Positions 17,271 through 25,543 of a stretch of DNA of 64,000 nt are shown piece after piece. Below the pieces are notes generated by a model that saw only the letters and a program-made list of their open reading frames with translations, made no database searches and was not told the DNA's origin. The DNA comes from Paracoccus stylophorae (lineage in GTDB: Bacteria; Pseudomonadota; Alphaproteobacteria; Rhodobacterales; Rhodobacteraceae), in assembly GCF_028553765.1 (NCBI RefSeq), contig NZ_CP067134.1, positions 1,283,001 to 1,347,000 of the forward strand, in the 5' to 3' direction. Numbering within the stretch: the stretch's first letter is position 1; every line of letters begins with the position of its first letter. Both the position numbers and the translations under genes were made by a program.

Positions 17271-17301
17271 GATATGCAACCTCCACCAACTAGAGCTTCA
17301 A
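17271..17301 (-). promoter_or_regulatory. MerR-type promoter D (L,D-transpeptidase gene)
   Basis: The minus strand has TTGAAG (17301-17296) followed by CTCTAGTTGGTGGAG. It shares CTTGAAGCTCTAG exactly with promoter C. The -10 is CATATC or ATATCG, 18-19 bases away. It lies 65 bases upstream of the start codon. Just beyond it the prophage begins. Confidence 0.7.
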
Positions 17302-17363
17302 GGCATTTCTTTCCGCTAGCGCCGCACAGGTCAAAGGGGCGTGTGCAATCCCGTTGTTGCCGC

Positions 17364-18440
17364 TCAGCCGATCTTCGCGCCCCAGAACGAGGTGTGGTCA
17401 GCCGCGAAGTAGCCGTCCGCGACCCGGAAATACCCCTGCAACTCGACGGTGTCGCCCGCAGTGAGCGGGACCATGGTCTGCAGCCAGATCGCGGTGGCTA
17501 GCGAGACATGGGTGGCGGAGATTTCGCCGAGGGAGCCGCGGATTTCCGTCGTGCCGTTCAGCACGAGCCGCCCGCGCATGCGGGCCGTGGCGCTGGCGTT
17601 GATCTTGTAAAGCAGCGTCGCGCCGAAGAGGTAGGTGCCATCCGAAGGCGCCACGAAATGGTTGTTCGCGGCGTCGAACGCCCCCTGATCGTTATAGTCG
17701 GTGTTGTTCAGGCCGATCTTCGTCCAGGTTCCTACGCCGACATAGTTGTCGTAGTTGGTGTACGCCTTGAACCGCGGCAGCCGGGGCTGATCGACGATGC
17801 CGTTCGCGTTGTCGACGCTCAGCCCGTCGAAGAAGGTGCTGCCGTCGGCGGAGACGGCGAGCCGGAAACTGTCCGAGCCGAACAGCCCCACCAGCGCCTT
17901 GGTCACGAAGCCGGTCTGCAGCGTCAGGCCGAGATCGTCGCCCGCAGCCTCCTTGTTCATGGTGTAGAACAGATCGCCGGTGCCGCCCTCGGCCAAGGTC
18001 TTCGCGGTCCAGAGCGCCGCGTTCAGCTTGGCCGAGAACGGATTCGACGCATCGGCCGTCGTGCCGAGTCCCAGCAGCGCAAGGTTCTGCAGCGCGGCCG
18101 GCGTGGTTCCTACCCAACCTGACCCGTCATAGACCAGCAGCAGCCCCTCGTCCTCGACCCACGCCCGCCAGCCGGTCCGTGGGGGCAGGCGGAGCCAGGC
18201 GCCATCGGTCCAGAGTGCGACGTTTAGGTCCCAGCTGGCCCAGTCGCCTGTCGCGCCCGAGCCGACGATGTAGCGGTCGCCGTCGGCGGGGCTCGCAGGG
18301 GGTGCTGCCAGGTCCCGATCGATAACAGAGAGCTGAACGAGCCCGTCGAGGATCCGCAGCGCCTCGTTGTGGGTGACGTGCTTCTGGGCCTGCGCCGCCA
18401 GGATATGGGGCAGCAGGAGATGGGTGGTGGCGTCGGACAT
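17364..18440 (-). CDS. phage tail/fibre protein, DUF2793 family
   Basis: 358 residues. The N-terminal half (LLLPHILAAQAQKHVTHNEALR...ASPADGDRYIVG) is the DUF2793 domain found at the distal end of GTA and phage tails. The C-terminal half (about 220-358) looks like a beta-rich C1q/jelly-roll receptor-binding domain. It would act in host-surface contact. It is the last gene of the tail operon, ten bases after the baseplate gene. Confidence 0.85.
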   Translation of the reverse strand: MSDATTHLLLPHILAAQAQKHVTHNEALRILDGLVQLSVIDRDLAAPPASPADGDRYIVGSGATGDWASWDLNVALWTDGAWLRLPPRTGWRAWVEDEGLLLVYDGSGWVGTTPAALQNLALLGLGTTADASNPFSAKLNAALWTAKTLAEGGTGDLFYTMNKEAAGDDLGLTLQTGFVTKALVGLFGSDSFRLAVSADGSTFFDGLSVDNANGIVDQPRLPRFKAYTNYDNYVGVGTWTKIGLNNTDYNDQGAFDAANNHFVAPSDGTYLFGATLLYKINASATARMRGRLVLNGTTEIRGSLGEISATHVSLATAIWLQTMVPLTAGDTVELQGYFRVADGYFAADHTSFWGAKIG

Positions 18441-18450
18441 GGGTTGGCTT

Positions 18451-21400
18451 TCAGAACGTGAGCGTGACAGTTTTCGGCGCGCCCCGCCCGACGAGGGCGG
18501 AGAGCTGGTAGATGCGGATGTTGACGGTGTCGCCGGGGGCGAGCGGCGCGCCCCAGTCGGCGCTCTGCTGGGCGGCGGTGTAGACGGCGCTGGTGGTGGC
18601 CGCGCTCAGCACCCGCTTCACGGCCGCGCCGTCGAGGATCTCGACCTCGTAGGTTTCCAGTTCCTCCGCCAGCGGCACCTCCAGCCCGCCCCAGCTGTCG
18701 GCGGAAAGAGCGCGGGACCGGCGCGTCCAGCGGATGGTCAGATCGCCGGGCGTGCGTGGGCGACGCCACGGCTGCTCGACATGGGCGACAGAGAAGGGCC
18801 GCAGTCCCGCGCCCGCGGGGGTAAAGGTCTGCGCCACATAGGTCTCGTCGCTGACCGGGCGGCTGGCCGGGCCGATGCGCCAGTTCCACGGGATGCCAAG
18901 ATCGGCCTCGGCGATCGGCAGCGACGCGAGGCTGTCGTCCAGCACCACCACCCGCGCGCCGGCGGGCGCCGGGTTGCCCATGGCACCTTCCGTGCCGCGC
19001 TGTCCGCGCAGAAGCCGGGTGAGCCGATATCGACCGGGCGCGAGCAGCTCGGCCGCGCCGGCCTGCACGATCTCCCAGACCCCAGGCGCGCTCTCGATGG
19101 CAAGCGCGTTGGCGCCCCCGAACAGGGTCAGGTCGGTGACGCTTTCCAACGTGCCGGTGAGCAGATCGACCACAAGCGCATTTCCGAAATCGAAGCGCGA
19201 GGTGGGGCCCGCGTAGAAGTCGGAGACCAGCTGGCCAATCCGGGCGCGACTGCCGAACGTCGTCAGCAGCTCGAAGCCATCGGTCGAGGGGCTGCGGAAC
19301 ACCGCAATCTCGCCGGGCCAGGGAACCGCATGCGCGACGACCATCGGCCGATGCGCGGGCTGGTCCTCGGTCAGCTGCGGCAGGTCCATCAGCACCGCGT
19401 CCGGCGCGCCGAACACCACGGCGCGCGTCAGCGACGCCGCGCGGGGATCGCCGGGCGGCAGGTCGTAGGTCGCGCGATCCTGGCGGACCGCCTCGATGCC
19501 GCGAGCCTCCGCGTCGGCGATGGAGACGAGCCGCAGGTCGACCAGCCGCCCGTCATGGGCGAGCCGGATCGGGTCCGCCGGATCGAGCGCGAGCCGCGAG
19601 GGCGGCAGACGGAATGCCGCCGTCTCGCGCCCCACCCACGCCTCCATCAGCGCGCGGCGGCAGCGCCGCTCGGCTTCCTCGGGCGGCACCGCCATCGGGA
19701 AGCTCTCCGAGGCGATCCGTGTCGTGTCGACGGTGATGCGCCGCGCCTCGACGAGGGCCGCGTCGTAATCCTCGTCGGCGCGGGCGACCTGCCACTTCAG
19801 CGCCTGCGGCAGTTCCGTCTCCTGGCCCCGCGTCAGTTCCAGCACGTCGCCCTCGCGGGCGGCCACAAGATCGTCGGGATCGAACGTGGCGACCGACGCC
19901 CGGCCACGCATGATGAAACGGATCACGCCCTCGGTCTCCACGGCGTCGAAGCCGAAGTGGCGCGACAGCGTGGTGATCGACGCGCGCGGACTCTCCAGCG
20001 CCGTGATGGCGTAGCCCTCGACCGCGCCCCAAAGCCCGGTGACGTCGATGCGGTCCTCGGGCAGCCCGGCGCGCAGGCAGAGGTGCCGCACGAGCGCGGC
20101 AAGCGACACCGCCCCGAGCCGCCCCGTCAGCCAGTGGCCGAGCCGCCAGTTCGCGCCGTCCGTCCAGACGTCGGTCAGCGCCGGGAAGAACGGATAGGGC
20201 CGCGCGTCCCAGGTCCAGGCGGCGCATTCGGGCACATGCACCATCCGGCCACCGTAGACCGACGAGAGTGGGTTGTTCGCCGGGGTGCCCCACCAGAGAT
20301 ACGTCGCCTCGAGATAGGCCCGCTGGATCGCGTCGTCGCGCCAGCCCCGCGAGAAATGCGGCGTGAAGCTTTCCGAGGACTTCGGGTCGAAGAAGACGTT
20401 GGGCTGGTTGGTGCCCCGGTCGATGGCGGGACAGCCCAACTCGGTGAACCAGATCGGCTTGGATTGCGGCGTCCATGCCGTCGGCGTCCCGCTCTCCACC
20501 CCGCCCGGCCGGTCGTAATGCGCGTTCGACCACCAGGCGCGCAGATCCTTGTAGCGGAAGACCCACGGCTTGGCCGCCGCGCCGTCAGTGATCGGGGTCC
20601 GCACCTGCGCGGTGCGATCCGCCGCGCTGGCATAGAACCAGTCGAAGCCTTCGCCCCCCGCGATGTTCCCCTGCAGGTAGGCCCGGTCGTAGATCGCGGG
20701 CCAGCCCTCGGCCGCATCCGCGTGCTCGAACCCGTCGCGCCAGTCCGACAGCGGCATGTAGTTGTCGATCCCGACGAAATCGATCTCCGGATCGGCCCAG
20801 AGCGGGTCGAGGTGGAAGAACACGTCGCCGCTGCCATCGCCCGGCTGGTGCCCGAAATACTCGCTCCAGTCGGCCGCATAGCCGATCCTGGTGCCGGACC
20901 CGAGGATCGAGCGGACATCCGCGAGGAGGTCCCGATAGGCCTGCACCGCCGGATAGGCGCTGGCGCCCGAGCGGATCGTTGTCAGCCCCGGCATCTCGGT
21001 GCCGATGAGGAACGCATCGACCCCGCCTGCCGCCGCGCAGAGATGGGCGTAGTGCAGCACCATCCGCCGCAGGCCCCAGTCGCCAGGCGTGCCTGCCCAC
21101 GAAACCGACTGACCCGCGACGCTGAAGCTGGCGGGCGTCGCCGTGCCGAACAGCGCCGCGACCTGGCTTGCCGCCGTGGCGGTCTTGTCCACGGTCCCGG
21201 CGTAGCCCGCCGCAGGCGAACAGGTGATCCGGCCGCGCCAGGGGAAGACCGGCTGGCCGGTCTCGGCGGCGTTGTCGGAATACGGGTTCGGCAGCGTGTT
21301 GCCGGGCGGCACGTCCATCAGGATGAACGGATAGAAGGTAACCCGCAGCCCGCGCCCCTTCATCTCCTGGATTGCCTGCACCACCGCGAAGTCCGACGGC

Positions 21401-22416
21401 GTGCCGCCATAGACGGGGCGGTCCTGATCGTCGCGGCTGACCAGAAAGGCATTGGCGCGGCTGACGCCGTTCACCGACCAGCTGGCGGGCGTGGTCGATT
21501 TGGCCGACACCTCGACGCCGGGCCGCACCTTGCACGATGCCGCGCGAAGGTCGTCGCCGAACCAGGCCACCACGAGGCTGACGCTCTCGACCGCCGGGGC
21601 CATGGCCTGCAGCCGGTCCAGCGCCTCCACCATGTCCGTGGTGTCTGCCAGCGCGTTCAGGTTCTCGGGCACCGTCGCGCCGCCATCGGTCTTGCGGATG
21701 GCCTGCGTTGCATAGGTGAACTCGCCCGAGGCGGGGATCATGGTGACGGCGCGGGTAAGCCCCTCGGCGGTGTCGGGATCGGCGAGCGGCCGGAAGACTT
21801 CGAAGGACAGCTGCGGCAGGCGGTTGCCGTAGGTCGAAAGCGCCAGTTCCTCGAAGACGACATAGGCGGTGCCGCGATAGGCGGGCGTGTTGGCTGCGCC
21901 CATCTTCCCCGCAATGAACGGGTCCGCCGTCTGCGCCTCGTCGCCGGGATACCAGCGCCAGGTGACGCCGGAGAGGTCCATCGGCTTGCCGTCGGCCCAG
22001 ATCCGGCCAATGCCGGTGATCGGGCCTTCACACAAGGCCACCGCGAAGCTGGCGTAGTACAGATACTCGGTGGTCTTGACCTTGCCGCCCCCGCCGCCCT
22101 TGCCGCCGCCCTGCGTCGTGGTCTTCGTCTCCTCGCGGAAATCGGTCGCCCAGATGATGTTGCCGCCCATCCGCATCCGGCCATAGAGCCGCGGGATCAC
22201 CGCGCCCTCGGTGGCCGAGGTGATGCGCAGCGTGTCGAGCCGCGCGCCCTCGATGCGCTGGGTCGGCGCCAGCGACGAGATGATCCAGCTGTCGACGACC
22301 GAGCCGATGCTCGAGCCGATGAAGCCGCCGATGGTCGCGGCGCTCACGCCGAGGATCGCCCCGCCGATCGAACCGCCGATGGCGGCGCCGGCTGCACCGA
22401 GAACAAGCGTTGCCAT
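18451..22416 (-). CDS. GTA-type baseplate multidomain protein ('megatron' homologue)
   Basis: 1321 residues. A Gly/Ala-rich hydrophobic N-terminus (glycine-zipper-like, about 1-50), a GTA TIM-barrel-like glycoside-hydrolase region (around GEGFDWFYAS and WFTELGCPAIDRG, about 400-760) and a phage-tail_3-like C-terminal region. The Rhodobacter capsulatus GTA homologue forms the central baseplate and is thought to penetrate the envelope. It is followed by the DUF2793 gene and preceded by the NlpC/P60 gene, the same order as in GTA clusters. Confidence 0.92.
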   Translation of the reverse strand: MATLVLGAAGAAIGGSIGGAILGVSAATIGGFIGSSIGSVVDSWIISSLAPTQRIEGARLDTLRITSATEGAVIPRLYGRMRMGGNIIWATDFREETKTTTQGGGKGGGGGKVKTTEYLYYASFAVALCEGPITGIGRIWADGKPMDLSGVTWRWYPGDEAQTADPFIAGKMGAANTPAYRGTAYVVFEELALSTYGNRLPQLSFEVFRPLADPDTAEGLTRAVTMIPASGEFTYATQAIRKTDGGATVPENLNALADTTDMVEALDRLQAMAPAVESVSLVVAWFGDDLRAASCKVRPGVEVSAKSTTPASWSVNGVSRANAFLVSRDDQDRPVYGGTPSDFAVVQAIQEMKGRGLRVTFYPFILMDVPPGNTLPNPYSDNAAETGQPVFPWRGRITCSPAAGYAGTVDKTATAASQVAALFGTATPASFSVAGQSVSWAGTPGDWGLRRMVLHYAHLCAAAGGVDAFLIGTEMPGLTTIRSGASAYPAVQAYRDLLADVRSILGSGTRIGYAADWSEYFGHQPGDGSGDVFFHLDPLWADPEIDFVGIDNYMPLSDWRDGFEHADAAEGWPAIYDRAYLQGNIAGGEGFDWFYASAADRTAQVRTPITDGAAAKPWVFRYKDLRAWWSNAHYDRPGGVESGTPTAWTPQSKPIWFTELGCPAIDRGTNQPNVFFDPKSSESFTPHFSRGWRDDAIQRAYLEATYLWWGTPANNPLSSVYGGRMVHVPECAAWTWDARPYPFFPALTDVWTDGANWRLGHWLTGRLGAVSLAALVRHLCLRAGLPEDRIDVTGLWGAVEGYAITALESPRASITTLSRHFGFDAVETEGVIRFIMRGRASVATFDPDDLVAAREGDVLELTRGQETELPQALKWQVARADEDYDAALVEARRITVDTTRIASESFPMAVPPEEAERRCRRALMEAWVGRETAAFRLPPSRLALDPADPIRLAHDGRLVDLRLVSIADAEARGIEAVRQDRATYDLPPGDPRAASLTRAVVFGAPDAVLMDLPQLTEDQPAHRPMVVAHAVPWPGEIAVFRSPSTDGFELLTTFGSRARIGQLVSDFYAGPTSRFDFGNALVVDLLTGTLESVTDLTLFGGANALAIESAPGVWEIVQAGAAELLAPGRYRLTRLLRGQRGTEGAMGNPAPAGARVVVLDDSLASLPIAEADLGIPWNWRIGPASRPVSDETYVAQTFTPAGAGLRPFSVAHVEQPWRRPRTPGDLTIRWTRRSRALSADSWGGLEVPLAEELETYEVEILDGAAVKRVLSAATTSAVYTAAQQSADWGAPLAPGDTVNIRIYQLSALVGRGAPKTVTLTF

Positions 22417-22425
22417 GTCGGGGTC

Positions 22426-22860
22426 TCAGCGTTGCGGGAAGAGGAAGGCGAAGGCGATGCGCCGCCGCCAGGATGGGGTGAGCGGTTCCTCGATCACGCC
22501 GAGCCGCTCATAGGCGTGGAGGAAGGTGTCGGGACCAGTCAGGATCCCGACATGCTTGGCGATGGCGCGAGGCTTCATGCGGAACAGGACCAGCGCACCG
22601 GGACCGGCTGCCGTTGGTTGCATCTCGATCATCATCCGCCGCGCACCCTCGGCTAGAACCTCGCGGGGGCCGGTCTCGCCCCAGTCGCGGCTATAGGGCG
22701 GGATCGGGAACGGCTCGGGGCCGACGACCTCGCGCCAGACGCCCCGCGCCAACCCAAGGCAGTCGCAGCCGATGCCGCGCAGGCTGGCCTGATCGTGATA
22801 CGGCGTGCCGAGCCAGGAGCGCGCAATTGCGATGACGCGGGTGGGATCGGCGGAGGTCAC
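22426..22860 (-). CDS. NlpC/P60-family tail peptidase
   Basis: 144 residues. Catalytic Cys in GIGCDCLGLARGVW, His in AKHVGILTG and a polar third residue near FLHAY. It cleaves cell-wall peptides during DNA entry (TIGR02219-type peptidase next to GTA hubs). Four-base overlap with the hub gene upstream. Confidence 0.93.
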   Translation of the reverse strand: MTSADPTRVIAIARSWLGTPYHDQASLRGIGCDCLGLARGVWREVVGPEPFPIPPYSRDWGETGPREVLAEGARRMMIEMQPTAAGPGALVLFRMKPRAIAKHVGILTGPDTFLHAYERLGVIEEPLTPSWRRRIAFAFLFPQR

Positions 22861-23741
22861 AGCACGGACCCCTCATGCCCGCCATCCTTCGTGGCGTAGC
22901 GTAGAACTGTGTCCTGGCCCGGGATGTGCGGGAAGCCGCGGAAGTTGGCGGTGTTGGCGAACTTCGCGCCACAGGTCTCGATCCGCTTGTCGCAGCCCGC
23001 GCGGATGGTGAAGGCGTCGCCGTCGGCGATGGACCGCACCGGCGCCTCGAGCAGCGTCAGCACCGCGATGCCGTCCGTCACGTCATGGCCCAAAACCTCG
23101 GTGCGTCGTCCGGCGTTCGCTCCGCTCGTCCAGTCCAGCGTGCCGAAGGTGAACCAGCCGGAGGCGAAGCCGCCGAGGCCCGAGGCGGTGAAGGACCGGT
23201 CGCGCAGCAGATCGATCACTGCGCCCGTGCCCTTGTAGGCCGGGCCCTCCAGATCGACGCCGCAGCGTGCATCGCCGAGCGCGGCATCGCAGGTCGCCTG
23301 GAAAGTCCGCCCGACCGTCTGGCCGAGCACATGCGCAAGCGAGCGGACCTCGGCAACGAAGGCCAGCCGCCCGCGCCGGATCTGGCCGATGGCGCCGCGC
23401 CGCATCAGCACGCGCTGGCTCGTATCGGTCCAGTTCACCCGCCAGACCTCGACCTCTCCATTGTCCCAGCGGCCGTCGAGAATGTCGGTCTCGGTGATCC
23501 GGTCCGAGGTCAGCACACCCTCGGCATCCTGCGCGTCGACCGAGAGGTCCGAGCCCGAGCGCACCTCGGACGCAGTGAGCCCGCTCTCGGGTTCGAAGTC
23601 CGTGCCATCGAAGCTGAGCGTCCGGTCGTGATCGGTGAAGCCGAAGCTCACGCCGTCGACGCGGGTGATCCGCCAGCACCAGGCAAGAGTTGTTGTGCCG
23701 TCGTCGAGATGGGCCTGGAAGCCGTGCGAGAGGGTTTTCAT
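22857..23741 (-). CDS. baseplate hub protein, DUF2163/BR0599 family
   Basis: 294 residues with the two family regions: DUF2163 (FGFTDHDRTLSFDGTDFEPE, about 30-190) and the C-terminal phage_BR0599 block with CDKRIETCGAKFANTANFRG, which in GTA homologues binds an iron-sulfur cluster. The homologue lies in the GTA distal tail hub. It overlaps the o-spanin stop upstream. Confidence 0.92.
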   Translation of the reverse strand: MKTLSHGFQAHLDDGTTTLAWCWRITRVDGVSFGFTDHDRTLSFDGTDFEPESGLTASEVRSGSDLSVDAQDAEGVLTSDRITETDILDGRWDNGEVEVWRVNWTDTSQRVLMRRGAIGQIRRGRLAFVAEVRSLAHVLGQTVGRTFQATCDAALGDARCGVDLEGPAYKGTGAVIDLLRDRSFTASGLGGFASGWFTFGTLDWTSGANAGRRTEVLGHDVTDGIAVLTLLEAPVRSIADGDAFTIRAGCDKRIETCGAKFANTANFRGFPHIPGQDTVLRYATKDGGHEGSVL

Positions 23742-23980
23742 CGGCAGGTTCCCGTCATGCGGTCGTCCAGATCGGCGATCCAGTCCGCCCAGTCCGGCGG
23801 CACCTCCGCGACAGTCTCGGCAGGAGGCCGGGCGAGCCGCGCCTCGGCATAGGAGGCACAGCCCGCATCACCAGCGCCCATCGTTGCGGCGCAGCCGGTC
23901 AGCAGGATCGTGAGCGCCGCGGCCATCGCGAACCGCGTCGCGCCCGCGCTCGACGCGCTCGTTCTTGTCTTGCATGGCAT
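23738..23980 (-). CDS. outer-membrane spanin lipoprotein (Rz1-like)
   Basis: 80 residues: basic n-region, hydrophobic MAAALTILLTGC lipobox with lipid-accepting Cys at about residue 30, and a Pro/Asp-rich mature part with three more cysteines. It starts inside the upstream spanin gene in another frame (ATG 23980 with GGAGG upstream), the classic nested Rz/Rz1 layout. With the inner-membrane partner it would fuse inner and outer membranes at lysis. Confidence 0.75.
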   Translation of the reverse strand: MPCKTRTSASSAGATRFAMAAALTILLTGCAATMGAGDAGCASYAEARLARPPAETVAEVPPDWADWIADLDDRMTGTCR

Positions 23981-24098
23981 CGCGTTCCGCCTCCCGTTTG
24001 CCCACGCGCTCCCCTTCCGTGCGCCCCCAGACCCGACCGAGGACGACACCTCCAACCGCGGCTAGCGCCGCGACCAGCCAGATCAGGAGCTCAGCCAT
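23868..24098 (-). CDS. inner-membrane spanin (Rz-like)
   Basis: 76 residues: one N-terminal membrane helix (LLIWLVAALAAVGGVVLG), then a highly charged coiled coil (TEGERVGKREAERDAMQDK). Short for an i-spanin, but the topology and the overlapping lipoprotein gene in another frame match. ATG 24098 is chosen because GGAG lies upstream and the hydrophobic helix follows directly. It overlaps the preceding micro-gene by eight bases. Confidence 0.7.
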   Translation of the reverse strand: MAELLIWLVAALAAVGGVVLGRVWGRTEGERVGKREAERDAMQDKNERVERGRDAVRDGRGAHDPADRLRRNDGRW

Positions 24099-24192
24099 CG
24101 TCCCGCTCTCCGCGGGCTGCGGCCACGCAGAGGGCGATGACGAAGACGCCGAGGCAGCCGCCAACAATCAGACCTGCGAAGAACTCAAGCAT
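24091..24192 (-). CDS. 33-aa single-helix membrane protein (DUF3789-like)
   Basis: A very short frame, MLEFFAGLIVGGCLGVFVIA and onward, forming one glycine-rich membrane helix followed by ARGERDDG. The start overlaps the upstream stop (ATGCTTGA) and the stop overlaps the spanin start, so it is tightly coupled in the lysis cassette. It resembles the DUF3789 micro-proteins of phages. A pinholin or lysis accessory role is possible but unproven. Confidence 0.6.
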   Translation of the reverse strand: MLEFFAGLIVGGCLGVFVIALCVAAARGERDDG

Positions 24193-24415
24193 CGCCGCGG
24201 AACCCCCGCTCGATCCGGTCCCGCAGGCCGATTAGGCCGAGCCCGAGGAACATGAGCCCCGCGGGCGAGGCGTCGCCACTGCCGGCGAGCAGCGCGACCA
24301 GGCGGGACAGCTCGGCGAGGGGTCCGGTCGCGGGCAGTGCGAGCGACGCGATGCCGGTGAGCATGGCGAGCAGGCCCGCCCACCAGGTCATGGAATTGGG
24401 TCGGACGTAGCGCAT
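24185..24415 (-). CDS. small membrane protein of the lysis cassette, 76 aa
   Basis: Two hydrophobic segments (WWAGLLAMLTGIASLAL and LMFLGLGLIGL) separated by a short loop, with a basic C-terminus (RDRIERGFRGDA). It lies between lysozyme and spanin genes, so a second holin or antiholin is plausible. No family recognised. Confidence 0.65.
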   Translation of the reverse strand: MRYVRPNSMTWWAGLLAMLTGIASLALPATGPLAELSRLVALLAGSGDASPAGLMFLGLGLIGLRDRIERGFRGDA

Positions 24416-24419
24416 GGGA

Positions 24420-25064
24420 TCAGGCCCTCCGGATCAGGTTGGAGAAGAAGGCGGCCAGCCGGGCGAGCCAGCCGCTCGGCGGTGGGGTGACTGGGGCATC
24501 GCTCTGCGCGGGCCGCAGGAGCGCCAGCGCTTCGCTCTCCGCCAGCCGCCGGACAGGCTGCGAGAAATCCACGCATCCCGTGCTGTCCACGGACCAGACC
24601 GGGATCGTGCCGCCGGGATAGCGGGCGTGGCGGAACAGGTCGCGCTCGGCTTCCCGCCGCGGAATGATCGCCGCCGGTCGCCGCCAGTTCAGAAAAGCGT
24701 CGGCGGCTGCAAGGCGATTTCCGGCATTGAGATGTCGGGTCAGCGCAGCCTTCGCGATGCCACCGGTATTGTAGTGGAAGCTGACCAGCGCATCGAACTC
24801 GTGCGGCTTGAGCGGCACCGTCACGGCGTGCAGGACGGCGGCCTCGTAAGCAGCCAAGTCGGCCCGGAAAACCCGGAACGCTTCGCGGATCCCGGCGTCG
24901 AGATCGGCGGGCATACCGCGCGGCATCGTGGCCGGATCGGGCGGCCCGGCGGCGGCGGTGTGGCCGATGCCGAAGGTCCAGACCTGTTTCACATCGAGAT
25001 AGGGCCCGGGCACGATTCCTTCGTGCCGGACGAGGGCCAAGAGGCCCCGGTCGGTCATGTGCAT
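24420..25064 (-). CDS. phage lysozyme (GH24-like endolysin)
   Basis: 214 residues. Lysozyme-type fold: catalytic Glu in LVRHEG, a downstream acidic residue, FGIGHT, and SFHYNTGGIAKAALTRHLNAG, as in T4/P21-type muramidases. Then a Pro-rich linker and a hydrophobic/basic end (LARLAAFFSNLIRRA) that may touch the membrane. No N-terminal signal peptide is seen, so a holin is needed for release. ATG 25064; a second ATG two codons later is equally possible. Confidence 0.9.
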   Translation of the reverse strand: MHMTDRGLLALVRHEGIVPGPYLDVKQVWTFGIGHTAAAGPPDPATMPRGMPADLDAGIREAFRVFRADLAAYEAAVLHAVTVPLKPHEFDALVSFHYNTGGIAKAALTRHLNAGNRLAAADAFLNWRRPAAIIPRREAERDLFRHARYPGGTIPVWSVDSTGCVDFSQPVRRLAESEALALLRPAQSDAPVTPPPSGWLARLAAFFSNLIRRA

Positions 25065-25068
25065 GGGA

Positions 25069-25200
25069 TTACCGGAGAAGCGAGAGGATCAGGATCAGAG
25101 CCGCGACGGCGAGGCCGACGCGCAGGCGATGGGTAAAGGCCGCTCGAGGGTCGGCCAGGTCGCAGCGGAGGGACCGCGCAAGGCGGAAAAGCTCATTCAT
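25069..25200 (-). CDS. 43-aa single-helix membrane protein
   Basis: MNELFRLARSLRCDLADPRA and then one C-terminal helix (VGLAVAALILILSLL). It starts in an ATGA-like overlap with the holin-like gene and ends five bases before lysozyme. Short frames like this are easily missed. Its position suggests a lysis or superinfection role. Confidence 0.55.
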   Translation of the reverse strand: MNELFRLARSLRCDLADPRAAFTHRLRVGLAVAALILILSLLR

Positions 25201-25543
25201 CGCCGCCGCCTTCGTTGGCGCGGCGCAGTCGGGCGAGCAGCATCTCGATGAAGGCCGGGCCGAAGACCCCGACGAGATAGGCGGCCGAGCCCGCCGCCCC
25301 GCCCGCGGGGATCGCTTCGGGCGGAAGGCTGAGCCAGGCGGTGATCACGGCCATGGAGAGGCTGCCCATCCCGGCGGCGATCAGCCCGCCGAGCAGGATA
25401 TGCCGGAGCGCTTCGCGCAGCCGCATCTTCGTGGTCAGTGCGTTCGTCGCGCCCCCGAGCGCGCCCCAGGCGGCGAGGATCACGGCGGTCGAGGCCGCGA
25501 GCTCGCGCAGCACGGCCGCAACGAAGCTGCCGGTGTCGTTCAT
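25193..25543 (-). CDS. putative holin, 116 aa
   Basis: Three membrane helices (about 15-33, 47-70, 78-100), amphipathic loops and a charged tail. Encoded two genes upstream of lysozyme. It resembles LydA/class I-type holins in length and topology. A holin would release the signal-less endolysin. Its start overlaps the DUF2460 stop by four bases. Confidence 0.7.
   Translation of the reverse strand: MNDTGSFVAAVLRELAASTAVILAAWGALGGATNALTTKMRLREALRHILLGGLIAAGMGSLSMAVITAWLSLPPEAIPAGGAAGSAAYLVGVFGPAFIEMLLARLRRANEGGGDE

Noticed and set aside
18367..22656. 1429-codon open frame on the plus strand
   Set aside because: It is the antisense of the baseplate gene. High GC keeps the complementary frame open; its translation is Arg/Gly/Ala-rich with no domain.
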